Assembly (NCBI GenBank): GCA_913062745.1
Contig: CAJXXJ010000018.1
Location: 1 to 15,537, forward strand
DNA length: 15,537 nucleotides
Direction of reading: 5' to 3'
From: an uncultured Phaeodactylibacter sp.
GTDB lineage: Bacteria > Bacteroidota > Bacteroidia > Chitinophagales > Saprospiraceae
In this document: piece after piece, positions 1 to 5,992 of the stretch
Layout of the letters: every line of letters starts with the position of its first letter
How positions within the stretch are numbered: position 1 is the first letter of the stretch
Made by a program: the position numbers and the translations under genes
The notes under the pieces: generated by a model
What the model was told of the DNA's origin: nothing
The model's database searches: none
Seen by the model: only the letters and a program-made list of their open reading frames with translations

Positions 1-2081
1 TTACGCTGAATGCTGCGGGCCCCAGCTGCCCCGGAGTCGGCGATGGCGTGCTTTCCGTTTCGGCGGAAGCCGGCACTCCTCCCTACAGCTATGCCTGGAG
101 CAACGGCAGTAACAACAGCTCTGCCAGCAATCTGCTGCCGGGCACTTACACGGTGACCGTGACGGATGCCAATGGCTGCTCCGCCACCGCCTCCGCAGAT
201 TTGTCTGCACCAGAGCCTATGGAGTTGCTGACCGAAGCTACCGATGCGACCTGCCAGGATGCCCAAAACGGAGAAGCCTCAGTCACTGTAACGGGCGGCG
301 TGAGCCCGTATACCTTCGCATGGAGCAACGGGGGGTTGGGCTCCACCATCACAGGCCTCAATCCGGGAGAATACACAGTTACGGTCACCGATGCCAACGG
401 CTGTTCCGCAACGGCTCTGGCGGAGATCAAAGAACTTAGTCCCATTGAACTCACCCTTACCGCAACCGATATTTCCTGCCACAATTCGGCAGACGGTGCC
501 CTGAGTGTTGCCATAGCCGGCGGTACGGGCAATTATTCCAGCATAGTCTGGAGCAATGGTGCTCAGGGCACCAGTATCGGCGGCCTCTCAGCGGGAGGGT
601 ATTCCGTCACGGTTACGGATGAGCTGGGCTGTGAGGCCAGTGCCGGCAGGGCGCTGCAGGCTCCGGCTGAACTCAGTGCTTCCGCTACTGTGAATGCTGC
701 CACCAACGGCAACAACGGCAGTGCCGCAATCAGTGCTTCCGGGGGCCGCCCGCCCTATACCTTCAGCTGGAGCAACGGCGCAAGCAGCAGCAGCCAGTCC
801 GGGCTGAGCCCCGGCAGCTACACCGTTATCGTCTCTGATGACAGCGGCTGCGAAACGCTGCTGGAGCTGCAAATTGAAGAAGAAGACGCGGAGCCCTGCC
901 TGTCTCGTGGAAGCTCTACCCGCTACGAGTGGATACAGCGGGTGGAGGTCGGCAATTTCGTCAACGATAGCGGCAATGACGATGGCCTGGGCGATTTCAA
1001 AGACGATTCCACCAAGCTCATCAAGCTGATCATCGGGCAGCCGCACGAAATTACGCTGACCCCCGGGTTCGCCGGCGCTGCTTTCAACGAGCACTGGCAG
1101 GTATGGATCGACCTGAACGGAGATGGCGATTATTCCGGCCTGAACGAGACGATGCTTTCCGGCCCGTCTTCTGCGCAAGCCGTAAGCGCTCTGCTCAACT
1201 TGCCGGATAGCCTGGCTGAGGGGGTCTACAATATGCGCATAGCCATGAAATACGGCAGCCCGCCCCAGCCATGTACGGATATCGCTTACGGTGAAGTGGA
1301 AGAGTATCGGGTAGAGTTCATTGAGATGCCGGATTACTGCAGCTCCGAAGCTATCAGCTCCAATTCTGAGTGGATTGAATCGGTCAGCATCAACGGTGCT
1401 TTGTTTGAATCTGGCAACAACGGTGGTTATACCAGCTACCTTGACCCACCCATTGAGCTATTGCTAGGGGATACGGTTTCCTTTGAGCTGACGCCCGGCT
1501 TCGGTGGTGCCAGCGTGCCGGAAACCTGGCAGGTATTTGTCGACTTCAATGTTGACGGAGCATTTGATGTAGCCACAGAGCGCGTTTACCTTCGCAACGG
1601 TTACCCCTTTGCTAACGGCGGCACTTTTGTGTTGCCTGCCGATGCCGGTACCGGGCTTTGCCGCATGCGCGTAATCATGAACTACGGTGCAGCGGCGGAT
1701 CCCTGCGGCAGCTACATCTGGGGAGAGACGGAAGACTACCTGTTGCGCCTGAGCGCTCCGGGGCAGGATCTGGATAGGGTTGTGGAAAACCGTTCGGAAA
1801 CTGCTGAAGCCTCCTCCATCCGGGCCGTACAGCCCCCGAGATTGTTCCCGAACCCCAGCCGCGTACAGGCTACTTTAGCATTCGAATTGCCGGAAGACGG
1901 GCAGGTGATATACCGGCTCTTCAGCAGTAGCGGTACGCTAATAGAGCAGCGGCAGGAGTTCCTGCCTGCAGGGGCTCAGCGCTGGGCTATCAATACATCT
2001 GAGCTGGCTGCCGGTATGTACTGGCTACAGCTGCAGCATAAAGATTTACAAAGCAGGATACCTCTGCAGGTGATCCGCTAA
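1..2081 (+). CDS. SprB-repeat / GEVED-domain secreted protein with type IX secretion C-terminal domain (5' partial)
   Basis: Cell-surface or secreted adhesin-like protein. The frame is open from base 3 to the TAA at 2079-2081 and the start lies outside the window; the GTG at 48 is internal, because repeat sequence continues upstream of it. Counting the codon at base 3 as residue 1 (692 residues visible), four SprB-type repeats of about 80 residues cover roughly 1-295. Each carries a WSNG motif and a GLxPGxYTVTVTDxxGC-like end. Two GEVED domains follow, each with a WQVWIDLNGDGD- or WQVFVDFNVDG-type strand and a closing GEVEEYRV or GETEDYLL motif (about 300-440 and 446-583). The last ~78 residues, from LFPNPS to PLQVIR, form a type A T9SS sorting domain with the usual PNP and GMYWLQL blocks. 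By family knowledge the protein crosses the outer membrane through the type IX system, where the C-terminal domain is removed. Ligand unknown. The fourth repeat lacks the N-terminal cysteine of the others. Confidence 0.93.
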   Translation, partial: TLNAAGPSCPGVGDGVLSVSAEAGTPPYSYAWSNGSNNSSASNLLPGTYTVTVTDANGCSATASADLSAPEPMELLTEATDATCQDAQNGEASVTVTGGVSPYTFAWSNGGLGSTITGLNPGEYTVTVTDANGCSATALAEIKELSPIELTLTATDISCHNSADGALSVAIAGGTGNYSSIVWSNGAQGTSIGGLSAGGYSVTVTDELGCEASAGRALQAPAELSASATVNAATNGNNGSAAISASGGRPPYTFSWSNGASSSSQSGLSPGSYTVIVSDDSGCETLLELQIEEEDAEPCLSRGSSTRYEWIQRVEVGNFVNDSGNDDGLGDFKDDSTKLIKLIIGQPHEITLTPGFAGAAFNEHWQVWIDLNGDGDYSGLNETMLSGPSSAQAVSALLNLPDSLAEGVYNMRIAMKYGSPPQPCTDIAYGEVEEYRVEFIEMPDYCSSEAISSNSEWIESVSINGALFESGNNGGYTSYLDPPIELLLGDTVSFELTPGFGGASVPETWQVFVDFNVDGAFDVATERVYLRNGYPFANGGTFVLPADAGTGLCRMRVIMNYGAAADPCGSYIWGETEDYLLRLSAPGQDLDRVVENRSETAEASSIRAVQPPRLFPNPSRVQATLAFELPEDGQVIYRLFSSSGTLIEQRQEFLPAGAQRWAINTSELAAGMYWLQLQHKDLQSRIPLQVIR

Positions 2082-2105
2082 AGATTTAAGGTATCAGGTT
2101 TCTGA

Positions 2106-2146
2106 AGCCGTCGGAGATTGAATGCAATCTTTCGGCGGCTTTTTTT
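2106..2146 (+). terminator. Rho-independent terminator of the SprB/GEVED gene
   Basis: The arms at 2106-2119 and 2126-2140 pair over about 14 bases, with G-U wobbles and one bulge, around a 6-base loop. A run of seven T (2140-2146) follows on the + strand, 25 bases after the stop codon. The T-run also supplies the TAA stop of the converging dehalogenase gene. On the - strand no T-run follows the stem, so I score it as + only. Confidence 0.85.
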
Positions 2147-2831
2147 ATTGGGGAGCAAGAAATTGAGCAAGTGCCTGCAGATTGTCCAATACCATATCAG
2201 GCTGGAAGCCCAGCTGCTCCATTGCTGAAGGGTGCCGGCGTATCCAGGCGGTTTGCAGCCCGGCGGAGGCCGCACCAGCGATGTCCCAGGTATTGGAAGA
2301 AGCAAAAAGCATCTCGTCTGCACGGACCCCCAGCTTAGCAGTAGCCAGCGCGTAGACTTCCGGGCGCGGTTTATAGCACTTCACCCGGTCTGCGCTGATG
2401 ATAGCATCCAGCCACTCCTCCAGGCCGGTGTGCATGCTGGCCCGTTCTAACAGGGAAGGGTTGGCGTTGGAGAGGATGGCCAGCGTGTAGTGGGCAGAAA
2501 GCTCCCGCAGCGCGTGCACCGCGTCGGGGAAAGCCTGTAGCTCGTAGTAAGCCCCCATTAGCTCGCGTATGGCTTCAGGCGGCAGGCTCTGCTGTTCCTG
2601 CTGCAGGGCAAACTGCAGGGCCTCTTCCGTAAGGCTGTAAAAGTCCCGGTAACGCTCCATGAGGGTACGCAGCCAGGTGTATTCCAGCTGTTTTTGGCGC
2701 CAGCAGCGCAGCACGGCATCTGCGTGGCCGGGTAAAAACTGCCGCAGCGTTTCGCTTATGCTCGAAGGGTCGAACAGCGTCCCGTACGCATCAAATACTA
2801 CGGCCCGGATGTTGTCTTTCTGTATATTCAT
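2145..2831 (-). CDS. (S)-2-haloacid dehalogenase, type II (HAD superfamily)
   Basis: Predicted to hydrolyse L-2-haloalkanoic acids to D-2-hydroxy acids through an aspartyl-ester intermediate, in the cytoplasm. The 228 residues match the usual length of the family. Visible motifs: DAYGTLFD with nucleophile D14 and T18; the WRQKQLEYTWLR block with R45; LSNAN with S121 and N122; CYKPRPEVY with K154 and Y160; and SSNTWD with S178, N180 and D183. These have the order and spacing of the catalytic residues of the well-studied Pseudomonas L-2-haloacid dehalogenase as I recall it. A general phosphatase is less likely, because the WRQKQLEY block is specific to haloacid dehalogenases. The physiological substrate is unknown, and many genomes without organohalide exposure carry such genes. 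The ATG overlaps the NUDIX stop by four bases (ATGA), so the two are probably co-transcribed and translationally coupled, NUDIX first. Confidence 0.9.
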   Translation of the reverse strand: MNIQKDNIRAVVFDAYGTLFDPSSISETLRQFLPGHADAVLRCWRQKQLEYTWLRTLMERYRDFYSLTEEALQFALQQEQQSLPPEAIRELMGAYYELQAFPDAVHALRELSAHYTLAILSNANPSLLERASMHTGLEEWLDAIISADRVKCYKPRPEVYALATAKLGVRADEMLFASSNTWDIAGAASAGLQTAWIRRHPSAMEQLGFQPDMVLDNLQALAQFLAPQ

Positions 2832-3382
2832 GAGGCTCGGTTGAAGTATAGCAATAGGGCATTTACTGTATGCGGGTGCTCAAAGTGGCCCGCACGCAGC
2901 TTGGCTTCCACTGTTTCCGGCGAAAGCCACTCCAGAAAAATCTCTTCTCCGTCATCCAGCTGAGGGGCTTCCCCAAGCCGCACGTCTTCCGCCAGCCAAT
3001 GGTAAATGTAGCTGTCCTGAAAAACGGGGTTGGAAGGGATTTTTCCCAGGTAGGTCCATCGGTCGGATACTACGCCCGTCTCTTCTCTGAGCTCCCGCCG
3101 CACAGCTGCCTCCTGCGGCTCTCCGGGCTCTACCATGCCCCCGGGCAATTCCAGGGTATAGCGCCCAATCCCAAAACGATACTGCCGGACAAACAGAATC
3201 TGCCCTTCCTGATTTCGGGCAACCACATTGGCAGCGTCAGGAGACTCAAGTACCGTCATCCGCTCCGTTTTTCCGTTCCGGGGGTTCCGCATATGATCAA
3301 AGCGGACATTGAAAATCTTGAGGGAAGGGCCTGGTTCGGACCGCAACCGCTGCCACTCTTCTGAATCTTTATTTTCAGGCAT
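2828..3382 (-). CDS. NUDIX hydrolase, ADP-ribose pyrophosphatase-like
   Basis: Predicted to cleave a nucleoside diphosphate linked to another group, most likely ADP-ribose or a nucleotide sugar, giving AMP plus a sugar phosphate. The 184-residue protein contains a perfect NUDIX box at residues 82-104, including GMVEPGE and REL-REETGV. E97, E100 and E101 are the expected metal ligands. The preceding LELPGG and the later NPVFQDSYIYHW segment fit the ADP-ribose pyrophosphatase (NUDT5-like) branch; the exact substrate is an inference. The start is the ATG at 3380-3382; no Shine-Dalgarno is visible, as is usual for the phylum. It is the first gene of a two-gene unit with the haloacid dehalogenase. 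A perfect 9-base inverted repeat lies 19-50 bases upstream of the start, in the likely leader or operator region. Confidence 0.92.
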   Translation of the reverse strand: MPENKDSEEWQRLRSEPGPSLKIFNVRFDHMRNPRNGKTERMTVLESPDAANVVARNQEGQILFVRQYRFGIGRYTLELPGGMVEPGEPQEAAVRRELREETGVVSDRWTYLGKIPSNPVFQDSYIYHWLAEDVRLGEAPQLDDGEEIFLEWLSPETVEAKLRAGHFEHPHTVNALLLYFNRAS

Positions 3383-3400
3383 TTACGCCGGTTTGCTGAG

Positions 3401-3432
3401 CTGTACTGCTGCTACTTCCCAACGCAGTACAG
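3401..3432. promoter_or_regulatory. Perfect inverted repeat upstream of the NUDIX gene
   Basis: The arms CTGTACTGC (3401-3409) and GCAGTACAG (3424-3432) are exact reverse complements separated by 14 bases. On the + strand five T follow (3433-3437), so it could also end antisense transcription into this gap. On the - strand it sits just ahead of the NUDIX start, where it could be an operator or a 5' UTR hairpin. The sequence does not decide between these roles. Confidence 0.5.
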
Positions 3433-3557
3433 TTTTTCTCAAATTGGGAAAAAAAGAATAGGCTTTGTTCTTGTAAGTTATTGTCAGTCAGTGATTTGTG
3501 TTTTTAGGCACGCCCTTTGCAACAACTATGGCAAGAACAAGGGGTTCTGACACCAAA

Positions 3558-3565
3558 CAAACATA
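3558..3565 (-). promoter_or_regulatory. Possible -7 element for the NUDIX/dehalogenase unit
   Basis: Read on the - strand the bases are TATGTTTG, an exact match to the Bacteroidota -7 pattern TAnnTTTG. No TTG stands at the usual 17-23 base distance upstream, and the implied leader would be about 170 bases long. This is a weak candidate. Confidence 0.2.
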
Positions 3566-3581
3566 CTATAACACTCAAACT

Positions 3582-3616
3582 AAAAGGGAAGCAGGCCAGG
3601 TGCCGGTTTTCCTTTT
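3582..3616 (-). terminator. Possible terminator of the coiled-coil protein gene
   Basis: Just after the stop of the - strand gene at 3623, AAAAGG...(3582-3593) can pair with ...CCTTTT (3601-3616) as an interrupted stem with a purine/pyrimidine bulge and a 7-base loop. The following T-run on the - strand is short, so this is weaker than the other terminators in the window. Confidence 0.3.
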
Positions 3617-3622
3617 GTTTGT

Positions 3623-4627
3623 TTAGGACTGTTGCTTGTCATCGCCATCCTTGTGATCCTCATCCTCGTCGATAATGGCATCATCGATGATCTCGTCTCC
3701 ATCGCCGTCTAAGTCTTCAAAGCCTTTCACAAAGCCCTCTTTCTTCCGGGGCTGGTAGTCGGGGTCTTTGCCGATGTTCATGTCCTTTTCGCCTTCGTTG
3801 TGGTAGTCGCCGGCTGCGTATCGCTCGGCTTTGTCGAAAAAGCTGTCAAAGCCGCCAAGCGGCCCCTGCTGTTCATCCCGTTGCAGGTTTTCGGCATTGG
3901 ACCGCTGCCCACGCTCTTTCACCCGCCGCTCCAGCTCCTCATCCATTTCCCTGGCCTGTTTATGGAGGTCTTCCATCGACTCCTGCGCGGCTGCTTCATT
4001 GGCTTTGTCTACCAGCTCGTCAAACCGGCGGAACAGCTCATTGCCGGCCACCTTGGCTTTCTCCCAGGCTTTGGTGCCCTGCTCGTGCAGCTGTGCGTTG
4101 ATTTCGTCGCTGCGGCGCAGTACCTGTTCGCCTACACGCTCGGAAATATCCTGTGCTTTTTTTCCGGCGGCCTCGGCGGCAATTTGGGCTTTCTTACTCC
4201 ATTCTTCCATACGCTTTTGCATCTCAGAAGGCTCCTGTGGCTCGCTGCGCTGCTGCTGCGACTCGGAGGAGGAGTTGAAGTCATAGGGATTTTTACCGCT
4301 GAAGGCCTTGGAAAAGTCGGTGGGCTCCTGCGGCTCCTCTTTACGGGCTGGCTCTTGCGGCTCCTGCGGCTTCTCTTTTTTGTCCCATGCCTCATTCACC
4401 AGTTCCTCGGCAAAGCTGCGGGCGTCATCGACAGCTTTTTGGGCTTTGGGCCGGTAGGTTTCGTCAAATTGTTGAGCTTGGCCGCGGGCCTTGTCGTAAT
4501 ATTCCTGGCCTTTCTTTTTTAGCTCTTCGCTGGCTTCGCGGCTTTTTTCTTCCGCTGGCCGGCCAGCAGATTTGGCAGAAGACTTAAGGCCAAACAGTAG
4601 TTTTTTGAAATCGTCTTTGAGGCTCAT
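3623..4627 (-). CDS. Hypothetical highly charged coiled-coil protein with acidic C-terminus
   Basis: Not a family I recognise. From the ATG at 4625-4627 it is 334 residues, very rich in E, K, Q, D and R. The first ~20 residues (MSLKDDFKKLLFGLKSSAKS) could form an amphipathic helix. Helical, charged sequence runs to about 85, then a Pro/Glu linker with repeated PQEP units (87-103 and 130-133). A long predicted coiled coil spans about 134-250, and an acidic tail covers 305-334. The tail contains D-L-D-G-D-G-D, which resembles a calcium-binding loop, but the position where an EF-hand expects a hydrophobic residue is Glu. There is no signal peptide or membrane helix, so I infer a cytoplasmic location. 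An in-frame TTG at 4696 would add 23 residues, but a promoter-like sequence lies inside that extension, so I prefer 4627. A structural, nucleoid-associated or stress (LEA-like) role is conceivable but unproven. Confidence 0.75.
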   Translation of the reverse strand: MSLKDDFKKLLFGLKSSAKSAGRPAEEKSREASEELKKKGQEYYDKARGQAQQFDETYRPKAQKAVDDARSFAEELVNEAWDKKEKPQEPQEPARKEEPQEPTDFSKAFSGKNPYDFNSSSESQQQRSEPQEPSEMQKRMEEWSKKAQIAAEAAGKKAQDISERVGEQVLRRSDEINAQLHEQGTKAWEKAKVAGNELFRRFDELVDKANEAAAQESMEDLHKQAREMDEELERRVKERGQRSNAENLQRDEQQGPLGGFDSFFDKAERYAAGDYHNEGEKDMNIGKDPDYQPRKKEGFVKGFEDLDGDGDEIIDDAIIDEDEDHKDGDDKQQS

Positions 4628-4663
4628 CCCTGACAGTTTTTGATTTGAATACTTAATGTAAGA

Positions 4664-4696
4664 AAAATATAGACGGGAGTAAAGTTTTTCGATCAA
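4664..4696 (-). promoter_or_regulatory. Candidate promoter of the coiled-coil protein gene
   Basis: On the - strand a TTG (4694-4696) is followed after 22 bases by TATATTTT (4664-4671), one mismatch from TAnnTTTG. The implied transcript starts about 30 bases before the ATG at 4627. This supports the shorter start of the gene. Confidence 0.4.
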
Positions 4697-4708
4697 GTGG
4701 AGGGTTTA

Positions 4709-4783
4709 GCGGGCAGAGGTGTCACCGTACAGCCCGTTTTTCCGGTAAGCTTTCGCAAAAAACGGCCAGCTGCCCGCCTTTTT
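4709..4783. repeat. Nested inverted repeat with T-tail, possible structured RNA or terminator
   Basis: The outer arms GCGGGCAG (4709-4716) and CTGCCCGC (4770-4777) are exact reverse complements. Inside them CCGTTTTT (4734-4741) and AAAAACGG (4758-4765) also pair exactly. Five T follow at 4779-4783 on the + strand. No + strand gene lies upstream that would need a terminator, so a small RNA or a leader structure is possible. Confidence 0.4.
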
Positions 4784-4791
4784 GTATCCGG

Positions 4792-4821
4792 GCCTGAGGC
4801 GGCTAAAACAGGGGCTCAGGC
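4792..4821. repeat. Inverted repeat GCCTGAG / CTCAGGC
   Basis: The arms 4792-4798 and 4815-4821 are exact reverse complements with a 16-base loop. CTCAGGC occurs again at about 4857-4863, which allows an alternative pairing of the left arm. Role unknown. Confidence 0.4.
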
Positions 4822-4951
4822 TGCGCTTTTCTGAAAAAATGAAAATTTTTCTGCTGCTCAGGCAACGGATTTGAAGCCCACCGTATCTACTAACCGAATA
4901 TGCAATCAAATTGCCGGAGCACAACTACCGGAGGTTTAAACAAATCTCTCC

Positions 4952-5902
4952 ATGAGAAGGCTTTTTACATACTTGATAATTGCGATGGTCCTGGCGGGCT
5001 GTGTAGACGAAGTTGATGTCTTCCAGCCTATCGATCTTAGCTCCGGCGATATCAATCGGTTCTTTGAATCCGTGCAATCCAATCCAATCGATGTAAGCTG
5101 GGATGCATCTCAGGAACAAACTATTCAATTGCCCGGCTCCGGCCGGGTAATTGTTCCTGCTAACAGCTTGCTGGCTCAGGACGGTACTCCGGTCAGCGGG
5201 ATGGTGCAGGCCAAAGTTTTGCCCCTGTACAACAAAAGCGACTATCTGCTCAACCGTATGGCTACCACCTCGGTGGAGGGAGCGCTTATCCGTTCTAACG
5301 GCGCGATTGACATCCGCATCACGCAGGATGGGGTGCCCCTGCGCGTCAAGGGGAATAAGCCCTTTACCGTTCAGTTGGCTACCGCACGCTACAACGCCAA
5401 CATGCGGCTGTTTGAAGGCGAAGCGGATGAAGTCAACGGCGTTGTAAACTGGATTGAGCTGAATTTTGCAGATACACCGATCAATGCTATAGAACTAACT
5501 GATGATAAAAGCGGGGAAAAAGTTCCCGGCTTTGAATTCGAGTCTAAACGGCTCGGCCGTCTGCTTTGCGGTCAATATGTTGAAAATGAACTGGGCGAGG
5601 GCGAAGTCTGCCTGAATGTTCCGCAGAACTTCCTTGGCCCCAGCACCATCGTATTCATCACTATTGATGATTATCCCTCTGTAGCAGTTATGCTGCCTTC
5701 CAATGCGGATAATCTTCCAGACTACTGCCGCTGGAATTTACCGGCCGGCGAGTCTGCCAAAGTGATTATGATCGCAGAGCAGGACTCCGGCAAATACTTC
5801 TTTGCCGAACAGACGGTGCCAATTATGGAGAATCTGACCATTAGTATAGAGCCTGAAGAGGCTTCCCTATCCGATATCATGCTTGCTCTTGAGGGGCTTT
5901 AA
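4952..5902 (+). CDS. Hypothetical lipoprotein
   Basis: Secreted lipoprotein of 316 residues. The N-terminus MRRLFTYLIIAMVLAGC is a signal peptide with lipobox LAGC and lipidated C17. The acidic residues just after the cysteine (CVDEVD) resemble the Bacteroidota lipoprotein export signal, so surface exposure is possible. The region around 57-140 (QLPGSGRVIVPANSLL, then DGTPVSG) looks like the ZU5/carboxypeptidase-regulatory-like beta domains common in Bacteroidota surface lipoproteins: a G-x-x-I-x-V-P-A-N-S-L pattern followed by a long beta-rich segment. The second half (CGQYVENELGEGEVCLNVP onward) looks like another beta domain with three more cysteines. No catalytic motif is visible and I assign no function. 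The last codons lie inside the left arm of the gene's own terminator. It converges on rnr, and its divergent neighbour encodes the charged coiled-coil protein. Confidence 0.85.
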   Translation: MRRLFTYLIIAMVLAGCVDEVDVFQPIDLSSGDINRFFESVQSNPIDVSWDASQEQTIQLPGSGRVIVPANSLLAQDGTPVSGMVQAKVLPLYNKSDYLLNRMATTSVEGALIRSNGAIDIRITQDGVPLRVKGNKPFTVQLATARYNANMRLFEGEADEVNGVVNWIELNFADTPINAIELTDDKSGEKVPGFEFESKRLGRLLCGQYVENELGEGEVCLNVPQNFLGPSTIVFITIDDYPSVAVMLPSNADNLPDYCRWNLPAGESAKVIMIAEQDSGKYFFAEQTVPIMENLTISIEPEEASLSDIMLALEGL

Positions 5903-5926
5903 GCATGATATTCGGATAGTTTTTTT
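5867..5926 (+). terminator. Strong terminator overlapping the end of the lipoprotein gene
   Basis: The left arm 5867-5884 and right arm 5901-5919 form an 18-base-pair stem with one bulged T, followed by seven T (5920-5926). The left arm and the loop are coding sequence, and the TAA at 5900-5902 sits at the foot of the loop. A ribosome finishing the gene would cover the left arm. Confidence 0.9.
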
Positions 5927-5962
5927 CAAACTGACACCACGTTTTCCTTCAAATATTTCCAG

Positions 5963-5992
5963 ACCGCCGGTATTGTCACCGGCGGTTTTTTT
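5963..5992 (+). terminator. Second terminator between the converging lipoprotein and rnr genes
   Basis: A perfect 9-base-pair stem, ACCGCCGGT (5963-5971) with ACCGGCGGT (5978-5986), has a 6-base loop and seven T (5986-5992). It lies 37 bases beyond the first terminator, on the + strand. The T-run also encodes the TAA stop of rnr on the other strand. Confidence 0.85.

Larger units (their letters stand above)
4628..4951. other. Gene-free divergent region rich in inverted repeats
   Basis: This stretch separates two divergent genes. It holds the candidate promoter of the coiled-coil gene at its left end, a nested inverted repeat (4709-4777) followed by five T, a second inverted repeat (4792-4821) and an A/T hairpin with a GAAA loop near 4844-4859. 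I see no convincing + strand TAnnTTTG for the lipoprotein gene. GGAGG at 4930-4934 is 17 bases from the lipoprotein ATG, too far to act as a normal Shine-Dalgarno. No reading frame here looks like a gene. Confidence 0.5.

Noticed and set aside
48..2081. GTG at 48 as the true start of the first gene
   Set aside because: In-frame SprB-repeat sequence continues to base 3 with no stop and no signal peptide appears, so the gene begins outside the window.
3800..4522. Leucine- and phenylalanine-rich + strand frame opposite the coiled-coil gene
   Set aside because: It is the complement of Glu/Lys-rich codons (GAA/AAG become TTC/CTT), which creates a false hydrophobic protein.
4625..4696. TTG start that would lengthen the coiled-coil protein by 23 residues
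   Set aside because: The extension is A/T-rich and overlaps a promoter-like TTG/TATATTTT pair; the internal ATG gives a more typical N-terminus.
4706..4924. A 72-codon - strand frame in the gene-free region
   Set aside because: It starts at TTG, has no promoter or known motif, and runs through the inverted repeats.
4930..4934. GGAGG as a ribosome binding site for the lipoprotein gene
   Set aside because: It is 17 bases from the ATG, outside the working range, and Bacteroidota rarely use Shine-Dalgarno pairing.
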